A stretch of 16,072 nucleotides of DNA from JAIEPW01 sp964406035. GTDB taxonomy: Bacteria > Acidobacteriota > Terriglobia > Bryobacterales > Bryobacteraceae. The notes under the pieces are model-generated. The model was not told where the DNA came from and did not search any database. It worked only from the letters and a program-made list of their open reading frames with translations. Below are positions 7,185-12,888 of this stretch, one piece after another (position 1 is the stretch's first letter; each line of letters starts with the position of its first letter). The translations under genes were made by a program, and so were the position numbers. The stretch is from contig CAYOQB010000116.1 of the NCBI GenBank assembly GCA_964406035.1, positions 1 through 16,072 of the forward strand, in the 5' to 3' direction.

Positions 7185-7664
7185 ATGACGAAACGCAGTT
7201 TCCTGCTGGCCGCACTGGCGGTTGCATTCCTGGCCGCCGCGCCGCAGGCCGGCGCCGCCAAGCCGAACTTTTCCGGCGACTGGAAGATGAACGCCGAGAA
7301 GAGCGACTGGGGTCCGATCCCGAGCGCGCCTGAAAGCCTGACCCGCAAGATCGAACACAGCGACGCGGAAATCAAGATGACCACCACCCAGAAGGGTCCC
7401 CAGGGCGAGCGCACCACCACGACCGTCTGGAAGACGGATGGCAGCGAGCAGACCGTCAAGATGGGCAATGCCGAGGTGAAGGGTACGGCCAAGTGGGACG
7501 GCGACGTCCTGGTGATTTCGAGCAAGCGCGAAGCCAACGGCATGGAAATCGGACAGACCGAGCGCTACGTTCTTTCCTCGGATGGCAAGACCATCAACAT
7601 CACCAACGCGATCAACGCGGCGGGGCAGGAATTCGAAGTCAAGCTAGTGCTGGAGAAGCAGTAA
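7185..7664 (+). CDS. secreted protein of unknown function, paralogue 1
   Basis: 159 residues. The signal peptide is clear: MTKRSF, a hydrophobic stretch to about residue 19, and AGA before a mature start at about 25 (KPNFSGDWK). The mature part is small, hydrophilic and beta-rich, with KPNFSGDWKMNAEKSDWGPI, then KWDGDVLVIS and a C-terminal INAAGQEFEVKLVLEKQ. The pattern GxWKxxxxKSxxG, followed by alternating beta strands and 'SSDGKTI', resembles small periplasmic or outer-surface proteins common in Acidobacteria, perhaps a lipocalin-like barrel; this is inference. The start is ATG 7185, with GAGGAA (7175-7180) as ribosome site. The frame is open far upstream (to 6747), but that part is the antisense of the aminotransferase. 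It is followed after 12 nt by its paralogue. Confidence 0.85.
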   Translation: MTKRSFLLAALAVAFLAAAPQAGAAKPNFSGDWKMNAEKSDWGPIPSAPESLTRKIEHSDAEIKMTTTQKGPQGERTTTTVWKTDGSEQTVKMGNAEVKGTAKWDGDVLVISSKREANGMEIGQTERYVLSSDGKTINITNAINAAGQEFEVKLVLEKQ

Positions 7665-7676
7665 ACCGGAGAAGCC

Positions 7677-8150
7677 ATGAAGAAACTTTCCTTGATGCTG
7701 GTTGTCCTCGCCATGTTGATCGCCGCCTTCAGCGCGCCGGCCATGGCCAAGCCGAATTTCACGGGCGAGTGGAAGATCGACACCGATAAGAGCAACTTCG
7801 GCCCGATGCCTCCTCCTGACAAGTTCATCCGCACCATTAAGCACGCCGATCCGGAGCTGGAAATGATCACCGATCAGGCGGGCGCGCAGGGCGAAGATAA
7901 GAACACCGCCAAGTACAAGACCGACGGCACCGACGTGGTGAATCAACTGCGCGGCACCGACGTGAAGGGCAAGGCGTCCTGGGACGGGGACAAACTGAAG
8001 ATCTCCAACACGCTGGATTTCGGGGGCACCGAAGTCAAGCTGGACGAGATCTGGACCCTGTCGGAAGACGGCAAGGTGCTGACGACTTTGTACAAGATCA
8101 ACAGCCCGCAGGGCGAGTTCGAGCTGACCTTCGTGCTCAACAAGCAGTAA
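7677..8150 (+). CDS. secreted protein of unknown function, paralogue 2
   Basis: 157 residues, clearly related to the gene just upstream. Shared blocks are AKPNF(T/S)G(E/D)WK, a DKS/EKS-x-x-GP loop, KTDG, (D/E)VKG(K/T)A(S/K)WDGD, LS(E/S)DGK and an ending (L/V)VL(N/E)KQ. A signal peptide (MKKLSLMLVVLAMLIAAFSAPAMA) ends at the AMA|KPNF cleavage site. The start ATG 7677 is preceded by GGAG (7667-7670). The pair is a tandem duplication in one operon, closed by a strong terminator 24 nt after the stop. Divergence between the two is high outside the shared blocks, so the duplication is old and both copies are probably functional. The role is unknown. Confidence 0.85.
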   Translation: MKKLSLMLVVLAMLIAAFSAPAMAKPNFTGEWKIDTDKSNFGPMPPPDKFIRTIKHADPELEMITDQAGAQGEDKNTAKYKTDGTDVVNQLRGTDVKGKASWDGDKLKISNTLDFGGTEVKLDEIWTLSEDGKVLTTLYKINSPQGEFELTFVLNKQ

Positions 8151-8173
8151 GCCTTAGCGCGCAAGACGGACAT

Positions 8174-8206
8174 CGACAAGCCGCCGGAATCCCCGGCGGC
8201 TTGTCG
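8174..8206 (+). terminator. 14-bp hairpin terminator after the paralogous pair
   Basis: CGACAAGCCGCCGG (8174-8187) and CCGGCGGCTTGTCG (8193-8206) pair perfectly around a 5-base loop AATCC. A short T run (GGCTTT) follows. It lies 24 nt after the stop of the second paralogue. Confidence 0.85.
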
Positions 8207-8297
8207 GCTTTAGGCTGATCCCCGGCGGCCGATCTGGACCGGCACTGGTGGATTTCCACCACTCCAGTTGCACGTTAAATTGCTGTAAACAGGGTAT

Positions 8298-8311
8298 TTG
8301 CCATTTGGCAA
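8298..8311. promoter_or_regulatory. palindrome TTGCCATTTGGCAA, candidate operator
   Basis: Six-base perfect arms TTGCCA/TGGCAA are separated by TT, about 37 nt before the FecR-type gene. A second, weaker CTGT-AA-ACAG sits at 8283-8292. The position suits a repressor or activator site. No -35/-10 pair is convincing here. Confidence 0.35.
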
Positions 8312-8347
8312 TCGCCATGCATTCTTCAGCTTAGAGGAGATGCGGCG

Positions 8348-10714
8348 ATGAGACGAATCACGCGAGTCGGCTTGGCGGGGATGCTGGTGTCGATGGGCGC
8401 GATCGCGCAGACATCGTTTCCGCAACAGGAAGAACAACCGGAACGCGCGGTGGCGCGCATCAGCGTCATCAACGGCGAGGTTTCGGTGAGGCGCGGCGAC
8501 TCCGGAGATCTGGTGGCGGCTGCGCTGAACGCGCCGGTGATGTCGCAGGACCGGGTGCTGACCGGCCCGATCTCGCGCGCGGAAGTGCAGTTGGATTGGG
8601 CGCACATGATGCGCCTGGGACCGCGCACCGAGGTGCGCTTCCCGGAAATCGGCTGGAGCCGTTATCTGGTTCAGGTGGCCGAGGGCGTAACCATGTACCG
8701 CATCCTGCGCGATTCGGATGCGCAGACCGAGATCGCCACTCCCACGGTATCGGTGCGGCCGCTGCGGCGCGGCAGTTACCGCGTCGAAGTAGCCCCGGAT
8801 GGAAGCACGGAAATCACGGTGCGCGACGGCGGGCGGGCGGAGATCTTCACACCGCGCGGTTCGGAAACTCTGAACAACAACCAGACACTGCAGGCTCGCG
8901 GGACGGCGTCCGATCCCGAGTTCCAGATTGTGCGAGCGCGGTCGGAAGACGACTGGGACCGCTGGAACGAAAATCGCGATCGCGATCTGAGCCGCTCCAC
9001 CAGCTATCGTTATGTGCCGCGGGGCGTGTACGGCGTGGAGGATCTGGACCAGCACGGGGTGTGGATCAACGATCCGGTTTACGGCCACGTGTGGAGTCCG
9101 CGCGTAGCCGCGGGTTGGGCGCCATACCGTTATGGCCGCTGGAGCTGGGTGGATTATTACGGTTGGAACTGGGTCAGCTACGATCCCTGGGGTTGGGCGC
9201 CGTTCCATTACGGACGCTGGTTCTGGGGAGCTCGGGGGTGGTGCTGGTGGCCCGGATCGCTGCGCGCGCGGAGTTGGTGGAGCCCGGGCGCGGTGGCCTT
9301 TTTCGGCTTCGGCGGCGGCGGATTCGGCGTCAACGTCGGCATCGGTTTCGGCGGCGGATGGGGCAATGTCGGCTGGCTGCCGCTGGCCCCCTGGGAGCCG
9401 TATCACCGCTGGTACGGACGGGGTTGGTATGGCGCGCCGGGCCGCGGCTTCGGCGGCCGTACCGTGGTCAACAACACCACGATCATTAACAACACGAATA
9501 TCTACAACAACTATCGCAACGCCCGGATCGACAATGCGGTGACGGCGGTGGACGCGAGCCGTTTCGGCGGAGCGCGCGTCGACGCCCGCAGCTACCGCTC
9601 GCTGGGCCGGGGCGAGATGGCCAACGTCAGCCTGGTGAGGGGGCAGTTGCCGGTTGCGCCGTCGCGCGACAGTTTGCGACTGGCCGACCGCGAGGTTCGT
9701 TCGGATCTGTTGCCGAGATCCGATGACGGGCGGCGGTTCTACTCGCGCAGCGAAGCGCGGCCGGTGGAGCGGGTGCCCTTCGAACATCAGCGGGCGGCGG
9801 TGGAGCAGGAATCGCGGAGGCTGCTGGGCGAGAGCGCCGGACGCGGCAGCTTCGCCGATCGCGGCGGCATTGCCCCGCGCCAGGAATCGCCCCAGGACTC
9901 CGGCCGGGGATTCGCGGGCCGGCAGATGGAAAGCCGTCCGGCGGAGCCCGCCGACAACGGCGGCTGGCGGCGGCTGGGCGACACGCCGGGCCGGTCGAGC
10001 GGCGAGGGCCGCCGTTTCGGCGAGCCGGTGCAGCGCGACGCGATCGAGCGCGGGGCGGAACCGAGGGGCGGCGAATGGCGCCGTTTCGGCGGTGCGATTC
10101 CGGAAAGCGGAACCTGGAACTCGCGCGGCGGAATGGGCAGCGGATCGGGACGGGGGAACAGCGATTCTTCCGCCCCTGGCTCCGGCGGGGCGCGGTGGGG
10201 TGTGGAACCGCAGCAGGCGCCGCGAGGATCGCAGGACGGATGGCGGCGCTTTGAACCTCGAGGCGACGACGGCCAGGGTCGTGGGGAGATCCGCGGATCC
10301 CGGGGAGGAGATGGCGGCGCGCGGATGGAGCGCTCCGACCCAGACTCCGGCGGCGGCCGCGGCAGCTTCTCCGATTTCGGCCGGGGCCGCGGCAGCGGCG
10401 GCGGGGGTGGCGATCCCGTCCGGATCAGCCCGCCAATTGTCCGGGAGCGCTTCGAAGGGCCGCGCGACAGCGGCGGCCGCGGCGGCTTCAACATGCCGCG
10501 CGGCGATGGCGGAAGCAGAATCGAGCGGTCCTCTCCGTCTTTTGGCGGTGGTGGACGCGTCTTTGATGGTGGACGCGGCTCCGGCGGCGGACGCGGCGGA
10601 TCGGTCAGCGCGCCCAGCGGCGGCGGTGGTGGCCGGGGTGGGAACTCCGGCGGCGGCGGTGGCGGCGGGCGTGGATCGATGGGCGGCGGCGGTCGCGGCG
10701 GTCGCGGCAACTAG
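8348..10714 (+). CDS. secreted FecR-domain protein with Trp-rich DUF6600-like region and Gly/Arg-rich tail
   Basis: 788 residues. A short signal sequence (MRRITRVGLAGMLVSMGAIA, cleavage near 20) leads to a FecR-like domain (about 33-165): ARISVINGEVSVRRGDSGDL, VMSQDRVLTGPISRAEVQL and later ATPTVSVRPLRRGSYRVEV. Residues 219-300 carry repeated Tyr/Trp/Gly motifs (YVPRGVYGVEDLDQHGVW, VWSPRVAAGWAPYRYGRWSW and WGWAPFHYGRWFW) as in DUF6600 proteins. A Gly-rich hydrophobic stretch (about 315-345) and an Asn-rich NNTTIINNTNIYNNY follow. The rest, from about 400 to the end, is disordered-looking and dominated by Gly, Arg and Ser, finishing in GGGGRGGRGN. The start ATG 8348 has GAGGAG (8334-8339) at good spacing. 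It has no FecI sigma factor or receptor partner, so classical FecR signalling is unlikely; an envelope role is inference. Long open frames on the other strand and in another frame are composition artefacts of the GC-rich code. Confidence 0.88.
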   Translation: MRRITRVGLAGMLVSMGAIAQTSFPQQEEQPERAVARISVINGEVSVRRGDSGDLVAAALNAPVMSQDRVLTGPISRAEVQLDWAHMMRLGPRTEVRFPEIGWSRYLVQVAEGVTMYRILRDSDAQTEIATPTVSVRPLRRGSYRVEVAPDGSTEITVRDGGRAEIFTPRGSETLNNNQTLQARGTASDPEFQIVRARSEDDWDRWNENRDRDLSRSTSYRYVPRGVYGVEDLDQHGVWINDPVYGHVWSPRVAAGWAPYRYGRWSWVDYYGWNWVSYDPWGWAPFHYGRWFWGARGWCWWPGSLRARSWWSPGAVAFFGFGGGGFGVNVGIGFGGGWGNVGWLPLAPWEPYHRWYGRGWYGAPGRGFGGRTVVNNTTIINNTNIYNNYRNARIDNAVTAVDASRFGGARVDARSYRSLGRGEMANVSLVRGQLPVAPSRDSLRLADREVRSDLLPRSDDGRRFYSRSEARPVERVPFEHQRAAVEQESRRLLGESAGRGSFADRGGIAPRQESPQDSGRGFAGRQMESRPAEPADNGGWRRLGDTPGRSSGEGRRFGEPVQRDAIERGAEPRGGEWRRFGGAIPESGTWNSRGGMGSGSGRGNSDSSAPGSGGARWGVEPQQAPRGSQDGWRRFEPRGDDGQGRGEIRGSRGGDGGARMERSDPDSGGGRGSFSDFGRGRGSGGGGGDPVRISPPIVRERFEGPRDSGGRGGFNMPRGDGGSRIERSSPSFGGGGRVFDGGRGSGGGRGGSVSAPSGGGGGRGGNSGGGGGGGRGSMGGGGRGGRGN

Positions 10715-10775
10715 GAAATCTGCGAGTTCTTCCCTGCGGCCTGGCCTTCATTGCATGAGGGCCAGGCCCTTTTTT
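10696..10775 (+). repeat. direct repeat copy 1: 3' end of the FecR/DUF6600 gene plus terminator
   Basis: This 80-bp stretch, from the Gly-Arg-Gly-Asn codons through the T tract, recurs at 11251-11329 in the same orientation with roughly 93% identity by eye. The differences include the stop codon (TAG here, TGC there) and a one-base deletion in the loop. Confidence 0.9.
10738..10775 (+). terminator. intrinsic terminator of the FecR/DUF6600 gene (repeat copy 1)
   Basis: GGCCTGGCC (10738-10746) pairs with GGCCAGGCC (10760-10768). The stem continues through one G-U pair into TCAT/ATGA, with a TGC loop, giving about 14 bp. C and six Ts (10770-10775) follow. Confidence 0.92.
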
Positions 10776-10787
10776 GCCGCTGAGAGT

Positions 10788-11021
10788 CTACAAAACCCGA
10801 ACGCCATCGATCTCCACGCTCTGAACGCCGGGAACGGTGCGAATGGCCGCGAGCTTGGAGTCGTCAACGGTGCCGGTTAAGATACCGTAACGGGCGAGCC
10901 GTTTTTCGTTCACGTCGGAAACCCCGGACACTTCGCGGATCGCAGCGACGGTGGCATCCAGGGCGTCCGGGTTTTCAAACACTGTGTCGTTCAGAGCGAC
11001 GTGAGCTTTCACCAGCGCCAT
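10788..11021 (-). CDS. small protein, 77 aa, inhibitor I9/propeptide-like fold suspected
   Basis: 77 residues, cytoplasmic-looking, with no signal peptide. The pattern is beta-alpha-beta-beta-alpha-beta: VKAHVALND, DATVAAIREVSGVSDVNEKR, YGILTGTV, DDSKLAAIRTVPGVQSVEID and VRVL. The closing 'L-x-x-I-R-x-V-P-G-V-Q-S-V-E' is the hallmark of peptidase inhibitor I9/subtilisin propeptide-like ferredoxin folds. It is also found in small stand-alone proteins sometimes mis-annotated as ketohydroxyglutarate aldolase. No subtilase is next to it, so an inhibitor or chaperone role is only a guess. The start ATG 11021 has GAGAG just upstream at tight spacing. It is convergent with the large secreted-protein gene, whose terminator lies between them. 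It sits inside the interval bounded by the two ~80-bp direct repeats. Confidence 0.7.
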   Translation of the reverse strand: MALVKAHVALNDTVFENPDALDATVAAIREVSGVSDVNEKRLARYGILTGTVDDSKLAAIRTVPGVQSVEIDGVRVL

Positions 11022-11141
11022 ACTCTCAATGCAACACAGATCGTGGCGGGTTGCAAGATTACAGACACACGAGACCTTGTCCCTAATCGGCGGCGTTGCC
11101 GAGCGGCTCCACTCGGCTAGAGAGAGCGTTCAGAAGCTGGT
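11022..11141. other. gene-free stretch between the 77-aa gene and the acs relic
   Basis: I see no gene here. It holds the presumed promoter of the minus-strand 77-aa gene (for example TTGCAA at 11049-11054 with TGCATT 17 bp further on, weak) and a GCCGAG/CTCGGC hairpin near 11096-11115. Together with the relic and the second repeat copy, this makes about 307 bp without an intact gene. Confidence 0.5.
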
Positions 11142-11250
11142 ATGACTGTCCAACAGCGTGCTGGCTTGCCACAGGACCCCTCTGCCCAGTGGTTCGTCGG
11201 CGCCACTGCCAACGCTTCCTATAACTGCCTGGACCAGATGGAAACGCCGG
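11142..11250 (+). pseudogene. degraded fragment of an acetyl-CoA synthetase gene (AMP-forming)
   Basis: In one + frame, residues encoded at 11172-11237 read QDPSAQWFVGATANASYNCL followed by DQ. This matches the conserved N-terminal ACS block (family form: W-F-x-G-x-x-x-N-x-S-Y-N-C-x-D). The 16 bases at 11172-11187 match 13 of the last 16 visible bases of the true acs gene (16057-16072, encoding QDPFA), so both copies meet at the same place in the protein. Upstream, VLAC in another frame (about 11157-11169) resembles VLDW of acs, implying a small frameshift. A TGA lies in the upstream frame at 11142-11144. Downstream the similarity ends where the repeated Gly-Arg tail/terminator begins (about 11251). 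No start, stop or full domain is preserved, so this is a relic, not a gene. Confidence 0.65.
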
Positions 11251-11329
11251 CGGCGGCCGCGGCAACTGCGAAATCTGCGAGTTCTTCCCTGCGGCCTGGC
11301 CGTCTTGCATGTGGGCCAGGCCCTTTTTT
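11251..11329 (+). repeat. direct repeat copy 2: orphan gene tail plus terminator
   Basis: The second copy of the 10696-10775 segment. It encodes the same GGRGN and EICEFF stretch but without the stop codon, then the same hairpin. There is no + strand gene for it to end. The last T of its tract is the first base, on this strand, of the stop codon of the opposite-strand class V enzyme. Confidence 0.9.
11293..11329 (+). terminator. intrinsic terminator, orphan copy
   Basis: GGCCTGGCC (11293-11301) pairs with GGCCAGGCC (11314-11322), followed by C and six Ts (11324-11329). It should still stop + strand transcription. On the minus strand it has no T tract but could protect the 3' end of the decarboxylase operon mRNA. 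Confidence 0.8.
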
Positions 11330-12492
11330 CAGGCCAAGAACCGCGCAAGGCAGTCTCCCATCACCTGCAGGTCAGTCTCATCGTTGTAGAAGTGAGGCGA
11401 CACCCGGAGTCTCCCGTGACGTGCCGACACCAGAATCCGACGCTCCCGCAGAACGGATACGAGATCCCCCGCGTCGCGTTCCGGGAAGGCCGCGGTCACA
11501 ATCGGTGATTCGCCCGCGGAAACGTCAGCCCTAAGGTCGCGCAACATGGCTCTGGCCGTGGCCGCGAGTTCCAGCACCCGCGCCTCGATCACCCTGGGTC
11601 CGATCTCGAGCATCAGTTCGATCACGGCTCCCATGGCATAGAGAGAAGGGAACGCCAGCATCCCTCCTTCGTACTTTTCCGCCGAGCTGGCAAAAACAGG
11701 GTCCCCATGATTCATGGAGTCCACGGATCTCCAGCCCCGATCGCTTCGCCAGCCGACCACGGCGGCCGGCAGGCGACTCCTGAGTTCCGGGTCCACATAA
11801 AGGAAAGAAGCGCCGTTGGGCGAAAGCATCCACTTATACGCGTCCACGCAAAGCGCCGACGGCCGCACGGTGCGGACATCGAAGGAAAGCGCCCCGACAC
11901 TTTGTGAGCCGTCGACATACAGCAGCACCCCGCGCTCGCGAAGGTATTGGGAGATCTGCTCCAGGGGTGGCCTCCAGCCGGTGGCGTAGTTCACCGTGCT
12001 CAAGACCACCAGCCTGGTGCTCTCGTTGACTGATGCGTAGAACCGGGGCCAGTCCACCGGGCGCAATGTCACGCCAAAGCGCTTGAGGACAGCCGACAGA
12101 TACAACTGATTCGGGAATTCGCCCTTGAGGGTAAGCACTTCATCGCCCGGTTCCCAAGCCAGGCCCTGAATCAAGGTGGAGAGGCCGGTGGCGGCGTTGA
12201 CCACGAAGGCGATGTCCGGGGCTTCACAATTCAGCAAGCGCGCGCACAGGCCGCGAATCGAATCCATGTCGTCGAACCAGGTCAAGAAATCGGTGCAGGC
12301 GGTTTCCTCGCGGCGCGCCAGGTGACGGTGCATCGCGGCAGTCGCGCGGCTGGGCATCTGGCCGTAGGTGGCAGTGTTCAAATAAGTCCAGTTCGCCAGG
12401 GCGGGGAACTGCGCGCGCACAAGTTTCCAGTCGAGTGCCGCCCCTCCCTGCGCTGCCGGCGTCTCGGTGTCCTCTGCCGTCCTGGTAATCAT
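11329..12492 (-). CDS. class V aminotransferase-fold PLP enzyme (cysteine desulfurase / isopenicillin-N epimerase-like)
   Basis: 387 residues, fold-type I class V. WTYLNTATYGQMPSRATAAM (35-54) is the typical N-terminal substrate/PLP region. FVVNAATGLSTLIQGL (97-112) is the phosphate-binding turn, VDGSQSVG (193-200) carries the pyridine-nitrogen aspartate D194 and Q197, and VDAYKWMLSPNGASFLYV holds the Schiff-base lysine K220. The loop Cys expected of an active cysteine desulfurase is not evident, so an epimerase, lyase or aminotransferase is more likely; the substrate is unknown. It is the last gene of the operon, starting 12 nt after the cupin stop. Its ribosome site GAGGG (12502-12506) overlaps that stop. 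Its own stop TGA (11331-11329) begins exactly where the duplicated terminator segment ends. Confidence 0.88.
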   Translation of the reverse strand: MITRTAEDTETPAAQGGAALDWKLVRAQFPALANWTYLNTATYGQMPSRATAAMHRHLARREETACTDFLTWFDDMDSIRGLCARLLNCEAPDIAFVVNAATGLSTLIQGLAWEPGDEVLTLKGEFPNQLYLSAVLKRFGVTLRPVDWPRFYASVNESTRLVVLSTVNYATGWRPPLEQISQYLRERGVLLYVDGSQSVGALSFDVRTVRPSALCVDAYKWMLSPNGASFLYVDPELRSRLPAAVVGWRSDRGWRSVDSMNHGDPVFASSAEKYEGGMLAFPSLYAMGAVIELMLEIGPRVIEARVLELAATARAMLRDLRADVSAGESPIVTAAFPERDAGDLVSVLRERRILVSARHGRLRVSPHFYNDETDLQVMGDCLARFLA

Positions 12493-12504
12493 GCCTCTCT
12501 GCCC

Positions 12505-12888
12505 TCAGTTCCCCGTCGGGATGATCCCGTCGTTTTCCACCATGAGAATTACCGTGCGGTCCGCCGCGCGGGTGCGATGCATCATGCCGGACGGGACGAC
12601 GAATCCCTGTCCGGGCGTCAGTTCGACGGTGCGCTCCGGGAGGTCGATGGAGAGTGCTCCTTCCACGACGTAGAAGAACTCATCCTCCGTATCGTGCTTG
12701 TGCCAGTGGTATTCTCCCTGCACGACACCCAGGCGCACCACGGAGCCGTTCACCTTGCACAGCGTCTGGTTGTACCACTGGAACTCGCACGTCGCGGCCA
12801 GTGCGGTGACATCCATCACTTCCAGAGCGGCGTACTGGACGTTCAGACGCGTTTCGTATTTGTAGTTCCCTTCCTGCTCCGGCGACAT
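12505..12888 (-). CDS. single-domain cupin protein
   Basis: 127 residues forming one small beta-barrel cupin. Motif 1 is HWHKHDTEDEFFYVVEG (61-77), with expected metal ligands H63, H65 and E70. Motif 2 is GQGFVVPSGMMHRTRA (93-108), with the fourth ligand H104. All four ligands are kept, so it should bind a metal and could be an oxygenase, isomerase or small-molecule binding protein. A short helical N-terminus (NVQYAALEVMDVTALAATCE) precedes the barrel and is typical of this uncharacterised cupin group. Its ATG directly abuts the stop of the decarboxylase (TAAATG), and GGGAGGG (12892-12898) provides the ribosome site. The coupling indicates a shared pathway with the two PLP enzymes around it. 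Confidence 0.9.
   Translation of the reverse strand: MSPEQEGNYKYETRLNVQYAALEVMDVTALAATCEFQWYNQTLCKVNGSVVRLGVVQGEYHWHKHDTEDEFFYVVEGALSIDLPERTVELTPGQGFVVPSGMMHRTRAADRTVILMVENDGIIPTGN

Noticed and set aside
7074..7358. N-terminal extension of the aminotransferase to an upstream ATG
   Set aside because: The extension is Arg/Gly-rich, lacks family similarity and overlaps the divergent promoter and the start of the secreted-protein gene.
8210..9787. A 525-codon open frame on the minus strand across the FecR/DUF6600 gene
   Set aside because: Pro/Arg/His-rich composition with no domain. It is the antisense of a clearly coding frame with signal peptide, ribosome site and domain matches.
10400..10710. 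GGC/GGN triplet-rich stretch as a CRISPR or tandem repeat array
   Set aside because: The repetition is codon-level Gly/Arg bias within a protein; no constant unit with spacers is present.
9654..10880. A 408-codon + strand frame overlapping the Gly/Arg-rich tail
   Set aside because: Ala/Arg-rich frame-shifted reading of the same low-complexity DNA; it runs through the strong terminator and has no ribosome site.
11085..11130. tRNA-like hairpin GCCGAG/CTCGGC
   Set aside because: No acceptor stem, anticodon arm or T-loop consensus surrounds it; it is probably just a GC-rich inverted repeat.
11329..12888. Kynureninase plus 3-hydroxyanthranilate dioxygenase pathway for the class V enzyme and cupin
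   Set aside because: The cupin lacks the length and sequence features of the dioxygenase, and the class V enzyme does not show kynureninase-specific motifs.
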